Of a stretch of DNA of 64,000 nucleotides, positions 17,008-29,683 are shown in pieces. Made by a program: the position numbers and the translations under genes. The first letter of the stretch is position 1. Each line of letters opens with the position of its first letter. Below the pieces are notes generated by a model, which did no database searches, was not told the origin of the DNA, and saw nothing but the letters and a program-made list of their open reading frames with translations. Source of the stretch: Alphaproteobacteria bacterium (GTDB lineage: Bacteria; Pseudomonadota; Alphaproteobacteria; UBA7887); NCBI GenBank assembly GCA_030739735.1, contig JASLYQ010000016.1, positions 1 through 64,000 on the forward strand, given 5' to 3'.

Positions 17008-17668
17008 GCAGAACGGCATCCGCCGCCGCGCCTCGTCGCGGGCACAACGGCTCAGCCTCAAGGTCGATGCAGCGGAAGGTGTCATAGAGCTGGTCGTGCC
17101 CAACGGCGCTTCGGAGGCCGAGATAACACGTTTCGTCGACAGCCACCGGCGCTGGATCACGCGCCAGTTCCACTCCCTACCGCAGCACCTTCCCTTTGCC
17201 GACGGCGCCGAGCTGGCGGTGCTTGATGAGACACTGCGCCTATGCCACCAGAGCGATGGGGGGGCAGCAGCACGGCGTGAGGGGGGTGAGTTGGTAATTG
17301 GCGGCGACGCAGCGGGCTTCGCCCCGCGCGTTCGCGCCTGGCTGCGCGAGACGGCGCGGGCGGCCTTTTTCGAGCATGCCCATGGGCACGCCGCAACGAT
17401 TGGCGAGACCGTGAAGAGCATTCGCATCGCCGACCCGCGCACGCGCTGGGGTAGCTGCTCGTGCCAAGGCCGCCTCGCGTTTTCCTGGCGGCTCGTTCTG
17501 GCACCGCTCTCAGTGCTCGACTACGTCGCCGCACACGAGGTCGCCCACCTCACCGTCATGCGTCACAGCCGCCGCTTCTGGCGTCTCGTCGACACCCTAC
17601 ACCCCGACGTCGCCACCGCCCGCGCCTGGCTCTCCAAACACGGCCCTGACCTGCACCGCTACGGCTGA
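16982..17668 (+). CDS. YgjP/SprT-like zinc metallopeptidase (M48-type, DUF45)
   Basis: A 228-residue predicted cytoplasmic metalloprotease of the YgjP/WLM type. The zinc motif is HEVAHLTVMRHSRRFW with H185, E186, H189 and a third histidine at H195, preceded by RTRWGSCSCQGRLAFSWRLV, a family signature. The substrate is unknown. The start ATG (MAVMGTITEQ) lies inside the PCu(A)C gene and gives a 26-base overlap. It is the last gene of the plus-strand chain that began at 11893. Confidence 0.88.
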   Translation: MAVMGTITEQNGIRRRASSRAQRLSLKVDAAEGVIELVVPNGASEAEITRFVDSHRRWITRQFHSLPQHLPFADGAELAVLDETLRLCHQSDGGAAARREGGELVIGGDAAGFAPRVRAWLRETARAAFFEHAHGHAATIGETVKSIRIADPRTRWGSCSCQGRLAFSWRLVLAPLSVLDYVAAHEVAHLTVMRHSRRFWRLVDTLHPDVATARAWLSKHGPDLHRYG

Positions 17669-17917
17669 ACCCTGCGACTGGCACGCCAGTGGCAAGCCAT
17701 TAGTTGCACAGTTAAAACCAACCATCGGGTTTGTTGCGCAATTTCCCGTCACCAAACCAGATATTCGGTGACAGTTTTCTATTATTTGATACTTCTCGTT
17801 ACATGCAGGTGCCGCCCTATTGACGAGGGTGAAGCTGTTTATGCCCTTGTCTAACTGAAATAGTTGAACACATGGCTTAGTCGTCAATAACTGCCACTAA
17901 TTATGTGATGCTGATGG

Positions 17918-19795
17918 TTAGAGGCGAGTCATGAAGTCGTGCCAGAGGCTGGCCGGCAGGGTGCCGCCGGTAACGCCTTTCATGGGCGTGCCGTCGTCAT
18001 TGCCGAGCCAGACCCCGGCGACGAGGCCGTCGCGGTAGCCTAAGAACCAGGCGTCACGCGAGTCCTGGCTGGTGCCGGTCTTGCCGGCAGCAGGCACGTC
18101 CAACGCAGCACGCCGGCCGGTGCCCTCGCGCACCACCGCACGCAAGAGGGCGTCCAGGCCTGCTGCGACGTCCGGCGCCAACACCTGGCCGGGCCCCGAG
18201 CCGGCCCGACGATAGAGCATCGTGCCTTTTCGGTCGCGGATCTCGGCGATGGCATGGGGCACCACGCCGAGCCCGCCGCTTGCCACCACCGCATAGGCGC
18301 CCGTCAGTTCCAGCAGGCTGACTTCGGCAACGCCGAGCGCCAAGCTCGGATGCGGCGTCAACGGCGCCGTGATGCCGAGGCGGCGCGCCGCGACGATGAC
18401 CTGCCCCCTCCCGGCGCGCTCCGAGAGCTGAACCGCGACGACATTGCTCGAGCGCGCAAACGCTTCTGTGACAGTAAGGCTGCCGCGATACTTGTTGCCA
18501 TAATTCTTGGGCTGCCAGCCCTCGACCTGGATCGGCGCATCCTCGAATATCGCATCGCGACCTATACCCGCTTTCAGGGCGGCCGCGTAGACGGCTATTT
18601 TGAAGGCCGAGCCGGGCTGGCGCCGCGCCTGGGTGACGCGATTGTACTGACTGGCAACGTAATTGCGGCCACCTACCATCCCGCGCACGGCGCCGTCCGG
18701 CGTCATGGCCACCAGCGCTACTTCGCCCGCGCCACTCTCCAGGCCGGCCGCGCGGCTTGCCGCCACCGCCGCCTCGGCCGCCCGCTGCACAGCACCATTG
18801 AGGGTAGTGCGCACTTCGAGATCGCCTGTGATCGGCCCAACATAAGCAGGCACGCGGTCGATCACCCAATCGGCGAAATAGCGCGCCGCACCCGAGCCGC
18901 CGAGCGCGTCCGCGACCCCCGCCGGTGCCACCTTGGCGGCCACCGCCGCAGACTCCTCGAGCCGGTCGCTAGCGACCATCGCATCAAGCACGACTGCCGC
19001 GCGCGCGCGCGCCGCCGCCAGGTCGCGGGTCGGCGCATAGCGGCTCGGCGCCTTGGGCAGGCCCGCCAGCATCGCCGCCTCGGCAAGACTCAGCTCACTG
19101 ACCGGTTTGGCAAAATAGCGCCGGGCCGCTGCATCCACACCATAGGCTCCGGCCCCGAGATAGACTCGGTTGAGATAGATGGTCAGCAACTTGTCCTTAC
19201 TGAAATTGCGCTCTAGCCAGAAGGCCAGCAACAGCTCCTGCACCTTGCGCTTGAGGCTGCGTTCTGGGGTGAGAAAGACGTTCTTGGCAATCTGCTGGGT
19301 CAGCGTGCTGCCGCCCTGTACCAGCCGCCCAGCGCGCAGATTAGTGTAAACCGCGCGCACCAGGCCGATCGGATCGAGTCCGAAATGATCGTAGAAGCGA
19401 CGGTCCTCGACCGCGACGACGGCATCGATGAGGATCTGTGGCAACTCCGCGCGCGGCACATGACGGCCATAGACGTCGCCGCGGCTAGCCAACAAGCTGC
19501 CGTCGGCGGCGGTAATGGTGATGCCCGCCGAGCGAGCACGCGCGCCGAGATCCGAGATGTCGGGAAGGTCCGTCGCGTACCAGGCTACCAGTCCGGAGAC
19601 CACAATGAACAGCCAGATGCCGGCCACAGCTCCCCAATAGAGCCCGCCTCTGACCAGCCGTAGCCAGAGGTGCGGTTGTTGCTTCGTCGTTTTCACCGAT
19701 CTTGCTTTGCGGGCGCGCCCAGCAGGCTTGCGCCAGCGCGCCAACTTCCCAGTCTTGGGCTTTGCCGCCTTTTTCTTGCTTCCCTTGGCCGCCAC
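17918..19795 (-). CDS. Class A penicillin-binding protein (PBP1-type)
   Basis: A 625-residue bifunctional peptidoglycan synthase starting at GTG. A basic cytoplasmic N-terminus (KGSKKKAAKPK) and one anchor (YWGAVAGIWLFIVVSGLVAW) lead into the GT51 glycosyltransferase domain, with VVAVEDRRFYDHFGLDPIGL and GGSTLTQQIAKNVFL. The transpeptidase domain has all three motifs: SXXK in RQPGSAFKIAVYA, SXN in FARSSNVVAVQL and KTG in AAGKTGTSQDS. It polymerises and crosslinks glycan strands in the periplasm. It lies three bases after the gyrB stop on the same strand. It is shorter than typical MrcA (about 800 residues), so PBP1a-like is the safest name. Confidence 0.92.
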   Translation of the reverse strand: MAAKGSKKKAAKPKTGKLARWRKPAGRARKARSVKTTKQQPHLWLRLVRGGLYWGAVAGIWLFIVVSGLVAWYATDLPDISDLGARARSAGITITAADGSLLASRGDVYGRHVPRAELPQILIDAVVAVEDRRFYDHFGLDPIGLVRAVYTNLRAGRLVQGGSTLTQQIAKNVFLTPERSLKRKVQELLLAFWLERNFSKDKLLTIYLNRVYLGAGAYGVDAAARRYFAKPVSELSLAEAAMLAGLPKAPSRYAPTRDLAAARARAAVVLDAMVASDRLEESAAVAAKVAPAGVADALGGSGAARYFADWVIDRVPAYVGPITGDLEVRTTLNGAVQRAAEAAVAASRAAGLESGAGEVALVAMTPDGAVRGMVGGRNYVASQYNRVTQARRQPGSAFKIAVYAAALKAGIGRDAIFEDAPIQVEGWQPKNYGNKYRGSLTVTEAFARSSNVVAVQLSERAGRGQVIVAARRLGITAPLTPHPSLALGVAEVSLLELTGAYAVVASGGLGVVPHAIAEIRDRKGTMLYRRAGSGPGQVLAPDVAAGLDALLRAVVREGTGRRAALDVPAAGKTGTSQDSRDAWFLGYRDGLVAGVWLGNDDGTPMKGVTGGTLPASLWHDFMTRL

Positions 19796-19798
19796 GGC

Positions 19799-23417
<3,619 letters not shown>

Positions 23418-23421
<4 letters not shown>

Positions 23422-24533
23422 ACGCGCATCGGCATCAGCACATAGAGCGCGCGTACATCCCCGCTGTCACCGACCACCGTGGGCGAGACCGAGTCGGCCA
23501 TGGAGAAGCGCAGGCTATCGCCCTCAATCTGTTGGGTCATTTCGAGCACGTAGCGGGAGTTGAAGCCAATAGACAGCGACTCACCCTCGTAGTCCACGGC
23601 CAACTCCTCTGTGGCGCTGGCCTGGTCGGGACTGTTGGCGGACAGTATCAGTTTGCCCTTTTCGATCACCAGCTTGATGGCCCGCGACTTGTCACTGGCG
23701 ATAGTTGAGACCCGGTCCACGGCCTCGGCAAAGCTTGGGCGGTGCACGACCATCACCTTGTCGTTGCCCTCGGGAATGACCCGCTGGTAGTCGGGGAAGG
23801 TGCCATCGATGAGCTTCGACGAGAGCACCGCGCCGTCGATGGTGAAACAGATTTTGACGTCCGACAGCGCCACCTGGAGCTCGCCCTCGGCATCGTCGAG
23901 CAGCTTGCGCAGCTCAGTGACCGCCTTGCGCGGCACGATGATCCCCGGCATGCCCTCGGCACCGGCCGGCAAGTCAACCTCAACCCGCGCTAGGCGATGG
24001 CCGTCGGTGGCAACAGCGCGCAGGGCACGCTCGCCCTTCTCGACCGCATGTAGGTGAATGCCATTGAGGTAATAGCGGGTCTCCTCCGTCGAGATGGCGA
24101 AGCGGGTCTTATCGATGAGCCGCCGTAGATCCGCCGCCGCGATGCTGAAGCTGTGGTCGAGATCGCCAGTCGAAAAGGCGGGAAAATCCACAGGCGGCAG
24201 GCAGTGCAGAGAGAAGGCAGAGCGCCCGCTGCGCAGAGCCAAACGCTCACTGCCGTCCTCGCTCGTCAGCTCAATCTGGGCGCCCTCGGGCAACTTGCGC
24301 ACGATGTCATAGAGCATGTGTGCGGGTGCCGTCGCCGTACCCTCCTGGCCGACCTCGGAGGGCGTCGAATCAATCACCTCGATATCCATGTCGGTAGCCG
24401 TCAGGCTGAGCTTGCCATCGTTCGAGGCAATCAGAAGATTGGACAAAATCGGAATGGTGTTACGGCGCTCAACCACGCTTTGCACGTGCTGTAGCGACTT
24501 GAGTAGATGCGAGCGCTCGATGGTCAGTTTCAT
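23418..24533 (-). CDS. dnaN: DNA polymerase III beta subunit (sliding clamp)
   Basis: A 371-residue protein with the usual clamp length. It starts MKLTIERSHLLKSLQHVQSV, has three clamp domains, and ends with the family C-terminus LYVLMPMRV. Landmarks are RRNTIPILSNLLI, FPDYQRVIPEGNDKVM and FNSRYVLEMTQQIEGDSLRF. It tethers polymerase III to DNA. There are 146 bases between dnaN and dnaA, enough for a separate promoter, and four-base coupling to recF. Confidence 0.98.
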
Positions 24534-24679
24534 GTCGCCGGAAACCCTCGCTGAAAGCTACCAGCCGACAGGCGCCAGCCGCCCGTCGAGCCGCCGGCGG
24601 CACCGTCGCCCCCGGGTTCGGAACTATACCAGACTCACAAGGATTCTATAGGAATTTCCGCCTTTTCCGGCCTGTGGGC

Positions 24680-26062
24680 TCAAGCCTCCAGCATGCGCCT
24701 GAGTAGCTCCACGTCCTCAGCAAAGCCGGCGTCGCTTTGGCTCAACTGGTCAATCTTGCGCACCGCGTGCATGACCGTGGTGTGGTCGCGGTTGCCGAAC
24801 TTGCGGCCGATCTCCGGCAGGGAGCGCTGAGTCAGCTGCTTGGCCAAATACATCGCCACCTGACGCGGCCGCGCCACCATCTGCGCGCGGCGTGCCGAAC
24901 TCATCTCCGAGACCTTGATGTTGTAGTACTCGGCAACCCGCTTTTGGATGTCCTCGATTGTCACGCGACGGTCGTTGGCGCGCAACAGATCGTGCAACAC
25001 CTCTGGGGTGCTCTCCAGCGTGATCGGCCGACCCACCAGAGTGGAATGGGCAACGATGCGAATCAGCGCGCCCTCGAGCTCGCGCACGTTTGAGCTGATC
25101 TTGTGTGCAAGAAACTCAAGCACCTTAGGTGGCACTTGACCGGCGCCGAGTTGGTCGGCCTTGCCTTGCAAAATGCCGAGGCGCAACTCGTAGGAGGTCT
25201 GATGCACCTCCGCCACCAGGCCCCAGCTAAGGCGCGAGCGCATACGCTCGTCCATATATTCGAGATCCGCCGGTGAACGATCGCCGGAGACGATCACCTG
25301 CTTGTTCTGGTCGATCAGGGCGTTGAAGGTGTGAAAAAACTCTTCCTGCGTCGATTCCTTGCCACCGATGAATTGCACGTCGTCGATGAGCAGCACGTCG
25401 ACCGAGCGGAATAACTCCTTGAAGCCCATGATCTTCTTGAAGCGGAGCGCGCGGATGAACTGGTACATGAACTTCTCCGCCGAGAGATAGATCACGCGCT
25501 TGTCGGGGCGCCGCTCGCGCACCTGCAGACCAATGGCATGCATCAGATGGGTCTTACCAAGACCGACGCCGCCGTAGATGAAGAGCGGATTGAACGGGAC
25601 GTCGTCCGAATCGCCGACCCGCTTGGCCGCCGCGTGGGCGAACTCGTTCGGCTTACCCACGACAAAATTCTCAAAGCAGTAACGCGAATCGAGCGCAGCG
25701 CCGATTGAATCGATGTCGCCGAAGAGATCATCGCTGGCGGTCTCGGCGTCGCCCGGTGGCGCACTCGGCCTTGGCAAGTCGCCCGACGTCGGCATGCCAG
25801 AACGCACCACAATATCGACCGCGGCCACGGCCTCGCTCTCGTCCTGCCACAAGGCACGTAGCCGGTCACCATAGCGCGGCGCCACCCAGTCACGCAAAAA
25901 GCGCGTCGGCACGCAGAGCTCAACGCGCCCCTCAGCGACACTTCCCAACTCCACTGCCTCCATCCAGCGCTCGAACGTGGTGGTGCCAAGCTCGCCGCGC
26001 AAACGGTTGCGAACGCGTCGCCAGCTGGCGTCAGCTTCCAACCTGTTCAACGTCTCCGCCAT
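24680..26062 (-). CDS. dnaA: Chromosomal replication initiator DnaA
   Basis: A 460-residue initiator. Domain I is at residues 1-80 (WRRVRNRLRGELGTTTFERW), followed by a short linker. The AAA+ domain has Walker A YGGVGLGKTHLMHAIG and Walker B VDVLLIDDVQFIGGKE. Domain IV has the DnaA-box binding signature FGNRDHTTVMHAVRKID. ATG at 26062 (MAETLNRLEAD) fits family N-termini; the longer frame adds 26 unconserved residues. DnaA opens oriC and also acts as a transcription factor. Confidence 0.96.
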   Translation of the reverse strand: MAETLNRLEADASWRRVRNRLRGELGTTTFERWMEAVELGSVAEGRVELCVPTRFLRDWVAPRYGDRLRALWQDESEAVAAVDIVVRSGMPTSGDLPRPSAPPGDAETASDDLFGDIDSIGAALDSRYCFENFVVGKPNEFAHAAAKRVGDSDDVPFNPLFIYGGVGLGKTHLMHAIGLQVRERRPDKRVIYLSAEKFMYQFIRALRFKKIMGFKELFRSVDVLLIDDVQFIGGKESTQEEFFHTFNALIDQNKQVIVSGDRSPADLEYMDERMRSRLSWGLVAEVHQTSYELRLGILQGKADQLGAGQVPPKVLEFLAHKISSNVRELEGALIRIVAHSTLVGRPITLESTPEVLHDLLRANDRRVTIEDIQKRVAEYYNIKVSEMSSARRAQMVARPRQVAMYLAKQLTQRSLPEIGRKFGNRDHTTVMHAVRKIDQLSQSDAGFAEDVELLRRMLEA

Positions 26063-26448
26063 GACCACTAAACCGCCTGCTAGCGGAGCATACGAAAAAG
26101 CAGCGGCACGAGCCGATGTCGGAACAGCTCGGTCGGGCACAAATTACAATTTACTGATGAAATAACCATGCTCCCTGGACCGCCCATTTGCCAAAGATAG
26201 ACAATAACCCCACCCGACGGCATTTAGTGCCGTCACACAATAACACTAGCTAGACTTCGGCAAAACTTACCGTGTCTGCCTATTTTATAGCGTAACTCTA
26301 GACGACCAAGTCTGAATACTATTACCAGACTTAACCACAATCGCCTCAGCGTCAGCGTTAGAGACTACCGACGCGGACCACTACACGCAACAAAATCGAT
26401 ACGTTGATATGCATTTTTTTGTTGGCTTATTGCATAGTGACAACGCGA
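26063..26448. other. dnaA-rpsT intergenic region
   Basis: This AT-richer gap of nearly 390 bases ahead of dnaA must hold the dnaA promoter. TTAACCACA at 26331-26339 differs by one base from the DnaA box TTATCCACA. I do not see the cluster of boxes and AT-rich unwinding element expected of an origin, and gene strand does not switch here. I therefore treat it as a dnaA regulatory region; oriC is probably elsewhere but is not excluded. Confidence 0.4.
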
Positions 26449-26474
26449 AACGGCCGCGCCAAGGCACGGCCGTT
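26449..26474 (-). terminator. Hairpin after rpsT
   Basis: Arms AACGGCCGCGCC (26449-26460) and GGCACGGCCGTT (26463-26474) pair over 12 bases with one mismatch around a 2-base spacer. It lies 28 bases beyond the rpsT stop. The T run on the minus strand is short, so it is a probable terminator or 3'-end stabilising hairpin. Confidence 0.55.
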
Positions 26475-26501
26475 ATCGACATCGTCTGCACTACTAAGGG
26501 T

Positions 26502-26765
26502 CTACGCCATCGCCTTAATACGGCGGCTGAGGCGCGACAGTTTTCGCCGCATGGTATTGCGCGCCACCACGCCCTTGATAACGCCTCGCATCAATTGCGG
26601 CTGCGCCCGGGTGAAAGCTTCCTGTGCTGCAGCCTTATCGCCGCCAGCGATCGCCAACTCGACGGATTGAACAGAGGTGCGAACGCTGCCGAGCCGCGCG
26701 CGATTGACGAGCCGCTGCCGCTCATTGCGGCGAATGCGTTTCTTGGCCGATTTATGTTCCGCCAT
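26502..26765 (-). CDS. rpsT: 30S ribosomal protein S20
   Basis: An 87-residue basic helical protein starting [20 protein letters not shown] and ending [11 protein letters not shown], clearly S20. ATG at 26765 was chosen because all S20 proteins start at this A-(N/E)-(H)-KSAKKR segment; the longer frame adds 12 residues that do not belong. S20 binds 16S rRNA early in 30S assembly. Its place upstream of dnaA on the same strand is common in Alphaproteobacteria. Confidence 0.96.
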   Translation of the reverse strand: MAEHKSAKKRIRRNERQRLVNRARLGSVRTSVQSVELAIAGGDKAAAQEAFTRAQPQLMRGVIKGVVARNTMRRKLSRLSRRIKAMA

Positions 26766-26883
26766 GCTTAGCCCAACTAGAACTTCCCGCGGACGCAGCA
26801 TCCGCAGCAGGAAAGGGCGCGGTTATAGCCAAGCGAATCGCGAGCGTCAACAGCAACAGGAAAGCGAATCGGTCGCCGTCGAA

Positions 26884-27657
26884 TCAGCGGTTCTTGAATT
26901 GGGGCTTGCGCTTCTCGGCGAAGGCGGCCATGCCCTCTCTTTGATCCTCGAGCGCGAAGGTGGAATAGAACAGTCGCCGCTCAAACATGACGCCTTCGCT
27001 GAGCGATGTCTCGTAGGCTCGGTTGACTGCCTCTTTGGCCATAATTGCCGCTGGCAGGGACATGGCAGCGATGGTCTCTGCCACTTCCATGGCCGTATCC
27101 ATGAGTTCGGCAAGGGACACGACACGACTGACTAGCCCGGCCCGCTCCGCCTCATCGACGTCCATCATGCGGCCCGTCAGGATCAGGTCCATGGCCTTGG
27201 CCTTGCCGACGGCGCGCGGCAGGCGCTGGGTGCCACCGGCGCCGGGGAAGGTCCCGAGTTTGATCTCCGGCTGACCGAAGCGCGCATTGTCGGCGGCGAT
27301 GACGATGTCGCACATCATGGCAAACTCGCAGCCGCCGCCGAGCGCGAAGCCAGCAACCGCCGCAACTATGGGCTTGCGGCACTTGGCCAGGCACTCCCAG
27401 GGCCCGATGAAGTCCCCAAAATAGGCGTCCGCATAGGACTTCGACTGCATCTCCTTGATATCGGCGCCGGCCGCGAAGGCCTTCTCGGAGCCGGTGAGGA
27501 CGATAGCGCCGATGGCCTCGTTGGCCTCGAAATCGGCGACGGCCTGACCGAGTTCAGCAATCAGAGCGCCATTGAGTGCGTTCAGGGCATTGGGGCGATC
27601 GAGAGTGACCACGCCGACCTTGCCGCGCGTCTCAGCGACGATGTTCTCATAGGCCAT
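26884..27657 (-). CDS. Enoyl-CoA hydratase
   Basis: A 257-residue crotonase-fold enzyme. The oxyanion-hole segments are [10 protein letters not shown] (about residues 62-71) and [20 protein letters not shown]. The catalytic glutamates fall in GGCEFAM (about E111) and in [19 protein letters not shown]. The ending [13 protein letters not shown] is typical of short-chain enoyl-CoA hydratases. It hydrates trans-2-enoyl-CoA to 3-hydroxyacyl-CoA in fatty-acid or amino-acid degradation. No other beta-oxidation gene is adjacent. Confidence 0.93.
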   Translation of the reverse strand: MAYENIVAETRGKVGVVTLDRPNALNALNGALIAELGQAVADFEANEAIGAIVLTGSEKAFAAGADIKEMQSKSYADAYFGDFIGPWECLAKCRKPIVAAVAGFALGGGCEFAMMCDIVIAADNARFGQPEIKLGTFPGAGGTQRLPRAVGKAKAMDLILTGRMMDVDEAERAGLVSRVVSLAELMDTAMEVAETIAAMSLPAAIMAKEAVNRAYETSLSEGVMFERRLFYSTFALEDQREGMAAFAEKRKPQFKNR

Positions 27658-27672
27658 GGGAGATCCTCGTTC

Positions 27673-28035
27673 TCAACTCGGCGCCAGGGAGAAACGCACC
27701 GTCAGGCGCTGCGCCGAATTCGGGGGATAAATGGTGATGGTTAGACGCTCGCCCTCGCGCTCGTATTGGAGAAACCCGGCAGCCTGCCAGCCAAGCGCCG
27801 GCAAGGTCTCGTCGTAGAAGCGCAACACCGCCTCGGCGTCGGTCGCACCACTCGCATAGCGCTCGACGATGCGGCCCTGCGGCGTGTCGAAGATTACCCC
27901 GGCGTCATTGAGTTCGCTGAGCGCCACCATCAACGGCAGGTCATCGAAGCCGCCCACAAAGATGGCCTCATCCGCCGCCGCCGGCAAAACGAGAAACAAC
28001 GACAGGGCGGTCAGGAAAGAGCGCGAGTATGCCAT
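27673..28035 (-). CDS. Small exported protein of unknown function
   Basis: A 120-residue protein with a clear signal peptide (about residues 1-22, SLFLVLPAAADEA). The mature part resembles the pattern seen in other small periplasmic proteins encoded beside mutM: DTPQGRIVERYASGATDAEA and VLRFYDETLPALGWQ, then a basic beta-rich end (YEREGERLTITIYPPNSAQR). I cannot give a function. It lies between mutM and the enoyl-CoA hydratase gene with gaps of 13 and 15 bases, so the three may be one operon. Confidence 0.7.
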   Translation of the reverse strand: MAYSRSFLTALSLFLVLPAAADEAIFVGGFDDLPLMVALSELNDAGVIFDTPQGRIVERYASGATDAEAVLRFYDETLPALGWQAAGFLQYEREGERLTITIYPPNSAQRLTVRFSLAPS

Positions 28036-28048
28036 GCCCTAACCTACC

Positions 28049-28879
28049 TCAGCGCTGGCACTTGGGACAAAGAAAAGTGGAGCGCCCCGACTGCACTATG
28101 CGCCTTATCACGTGGTTGGGAGCACCGCTGGCGCACGGCTCACCCTCGCGGCCATAGACGGAAAAAGCGTGCTGGAAGTAGCCGAGTTCGCCGGAGGCCT
28201 GAACATAGTCGCGTAAGCTGGAGCCGCCGGCCGCGATGGCCTCGGTCAGCACCGACTTGATGCCCAACACCAGGCGCTCAGCCCTGGCCCCGGCGACGCT
28301 GGCGCCGAGGCGCTTCGGTGAGATGTCGGCGCGATAGAGGCTTTCGCACGCATAGATGTTGCCGATGCCCGCAACCAGGTGCTGGTCGAGCAGTAGGGCC
28401 TTGATCGTTGAGCGGCGAGCAGCCAGCACCTTGGACAGCGCTGGACCAGAGAATTCGGTGCCGAGCGGATCGGGGCCCATGTCGCACAGCAACGGATGGG
28501 CGTCGAGAGTTGCTCTTTCCGTCACAGCAAACAGGCCAAAACGACGCACGTCGTTGAAGACAATCTCCCTGCCCTCGTCGGTGCCGAAGAGGATGTGATC
28601 ATGCTTTCCCGGCCGGTTGCCGGTCTCGGGCCGTAAGAACAGGCGCCCCGACATGCCGAGATGGCCGATCACAACATGGCCGTCATCGAGCATGAAGAGC
28701 AGATACTTGCCTCGCCGGCCGATGGTCTCTACGAGGCGCCCTTCGAGGCGGCTGGCAAAATCTCCCGGCAAGGCAATGCGCAAGTCGCCGCGGCGAACAG
28801 TGATACGCGCGAAACGGTGCCCTTCGAGTAGGGGTACCAGGCCACGGCGGACGGTCTCGACTTCGGGAAGCTCGGGCAT
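28049..28879 (-). CDS. mutM: Formamidopyrimidine-DNA glycosylase (Fpg)
   Basis: This 276-residue bifunctional glycosylase/AP lyase removes 8-oxoguanine and FapyG. The catalytic N-terminus is intact once the start is set at 28879: MPELPEVETVRRGL, with P1 nucleophile and E2. K59 is in RRGKYLLF. The helix-two-turn-helix is in LLLDQHLVAGIGNIYACESL, and the zinc finger is CASGAPN...STFLCPKCQR at the C-terminus. The longer frame would mask the required N-terminal proline, so it is wrong. Confidence 0.97.
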   Translation of the reverse strand: MPELPEVETVRRGLVPLLEGHRFARITVRRGDLRIALPGDFASRLEGRLVETIGRRGKYLLFMLDDGHVVIGHLGMSGRLFLRPETGNRPGKHDHILFGTDEGREIVFNDVRRFGLFAVTERATLDAHPLLCDMGPDPLGTEFSGPALSKVLAARRSTIKALLLDQHLVAGIGNIYACESLYRADISPKRLGASVAGARAERLVLGIKSVLTEAIAAGGSSLRDYVQASGELGYFQHAFSVYGREGEPCASGAPNHVIRRIVQSGRSTFLCPKCQR

Positions 28880-28912
28880 GGCCGACTGTAGCGCGGCCTT
28901 CGGCGCTAGGCT

Positions 28913-29677
28913 ATGGTTCGCAGCATGGCGACAGACCCCAAGACAGAGACGGTACCCTTCGGGCTTCGCGACGTCGATCCGGCCGATAAACCGGCGCTGG
29001 TTGCAGGCATTTTCGATAGCGTGGCATCGCGCTACGACCTCATGAACGACCTCATGACCGGCGGCATTCAGCGCTTGTGGAAGCGGGCGATGGTGGCAGC
29101 ACTGGCACCGAAGCCGGGCGATCGCTTGCTCGATCTTGCGGGCGGCACCGGCGATATCGCAGCGCGCATCCTCGACCACCACGCCGTCGACGTGACAGTC
29201 TGCGACCTGACACCAACCATGCTGGAGGTGGGCCGGTGGCGCGCCTGGGACCGCGGTCGCATCGGCATGCCCCAGTGGGTCTGTGGCAGCGGTCTAGCGC
29301 TACCCTTCTCCGATCGCTATTTCAACGTATGTACCATCGCCTTCGGCCTGCGCAATTTCGCGCGTATCGGGCCGGGCCTCGCGGAGATTGCGCGGGTGCT
29401 ACGGCCGGGCGGGCGCTTTCTCTGCCTGGAGTTTTCGCCGGAGGTCGCGGCACCGCTAGCACCACTTTACGGCGCCTTCTCCGATCGCATTATCCCGGCG
29501 CTGGGCAAGATCGTCGCAGACGATCGGGATGCGTATACCTACCTGGTCGAGAGCATTCGTCGCTTCCCGCCCCCGGATACGCTGTCGGTGATGTTAGCAG
29601 ATGCTGGTTTCGCCGGAATCCGTGCACGAAAGCTTTCCGGCGGCATTGTCGCCCTGCACAGCGCCTGGCGCGTCTGA
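28913..29677 (+). CDS. ubiE: Ubiquinone/menaquinone biosynthesis C-methyltransferase UbiE
   Basis: A 254-residue SAM-dependent methyltransferase of ubiquinone synthesis (C-methylation of the benzoquinol). Family landmarks are FGLRDVDPADKPALVAGIFD, the YDLMNDLMTGGIQRLWKR signature, motif I LLDLAGGTGDIAARI (about residues 72-86) and the late segment RRFPPPDTLSVMLADAGF. A second ATG at 28925 (MATDPKTE) is an equally good start; neither has a clear ribosome-binding site. It is divergent from mutM and six bases ahead of ubiB. Confidence 0.95.
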   Translation: MVRSMATDPKTETVPFGLRDVDPADKPALVAGIFDSVASRYDLMNDLMTGGIQRLWKRAMVAALAPKPGDRLLDLAGGTGDIAARILDHHAVDVTVCDLTPTMLEVGRWRAWDRGRIGMPQWVCGSGLALPFSDRYFNVCTIAFGLRNFARIGPGLAEIARVLRPGGRFLCLEFSPEVAAPLAPLYGAFSDRIIPALGKIVADDRDAYTYLVESIRRFPPPDTLSVMLADAGFAGIRARKLSGGIVALHSAWRV

Positions 29678-29683
29678 CCGGGC

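Noticed and set aside
18254-19216. 320-residue plus-strand frame antisense to the penicillin-binding protein
   Set aside because: Arg/His-rich composition of a GC-rich shadow; the minus-strand gene has all expected catalytic motifs.
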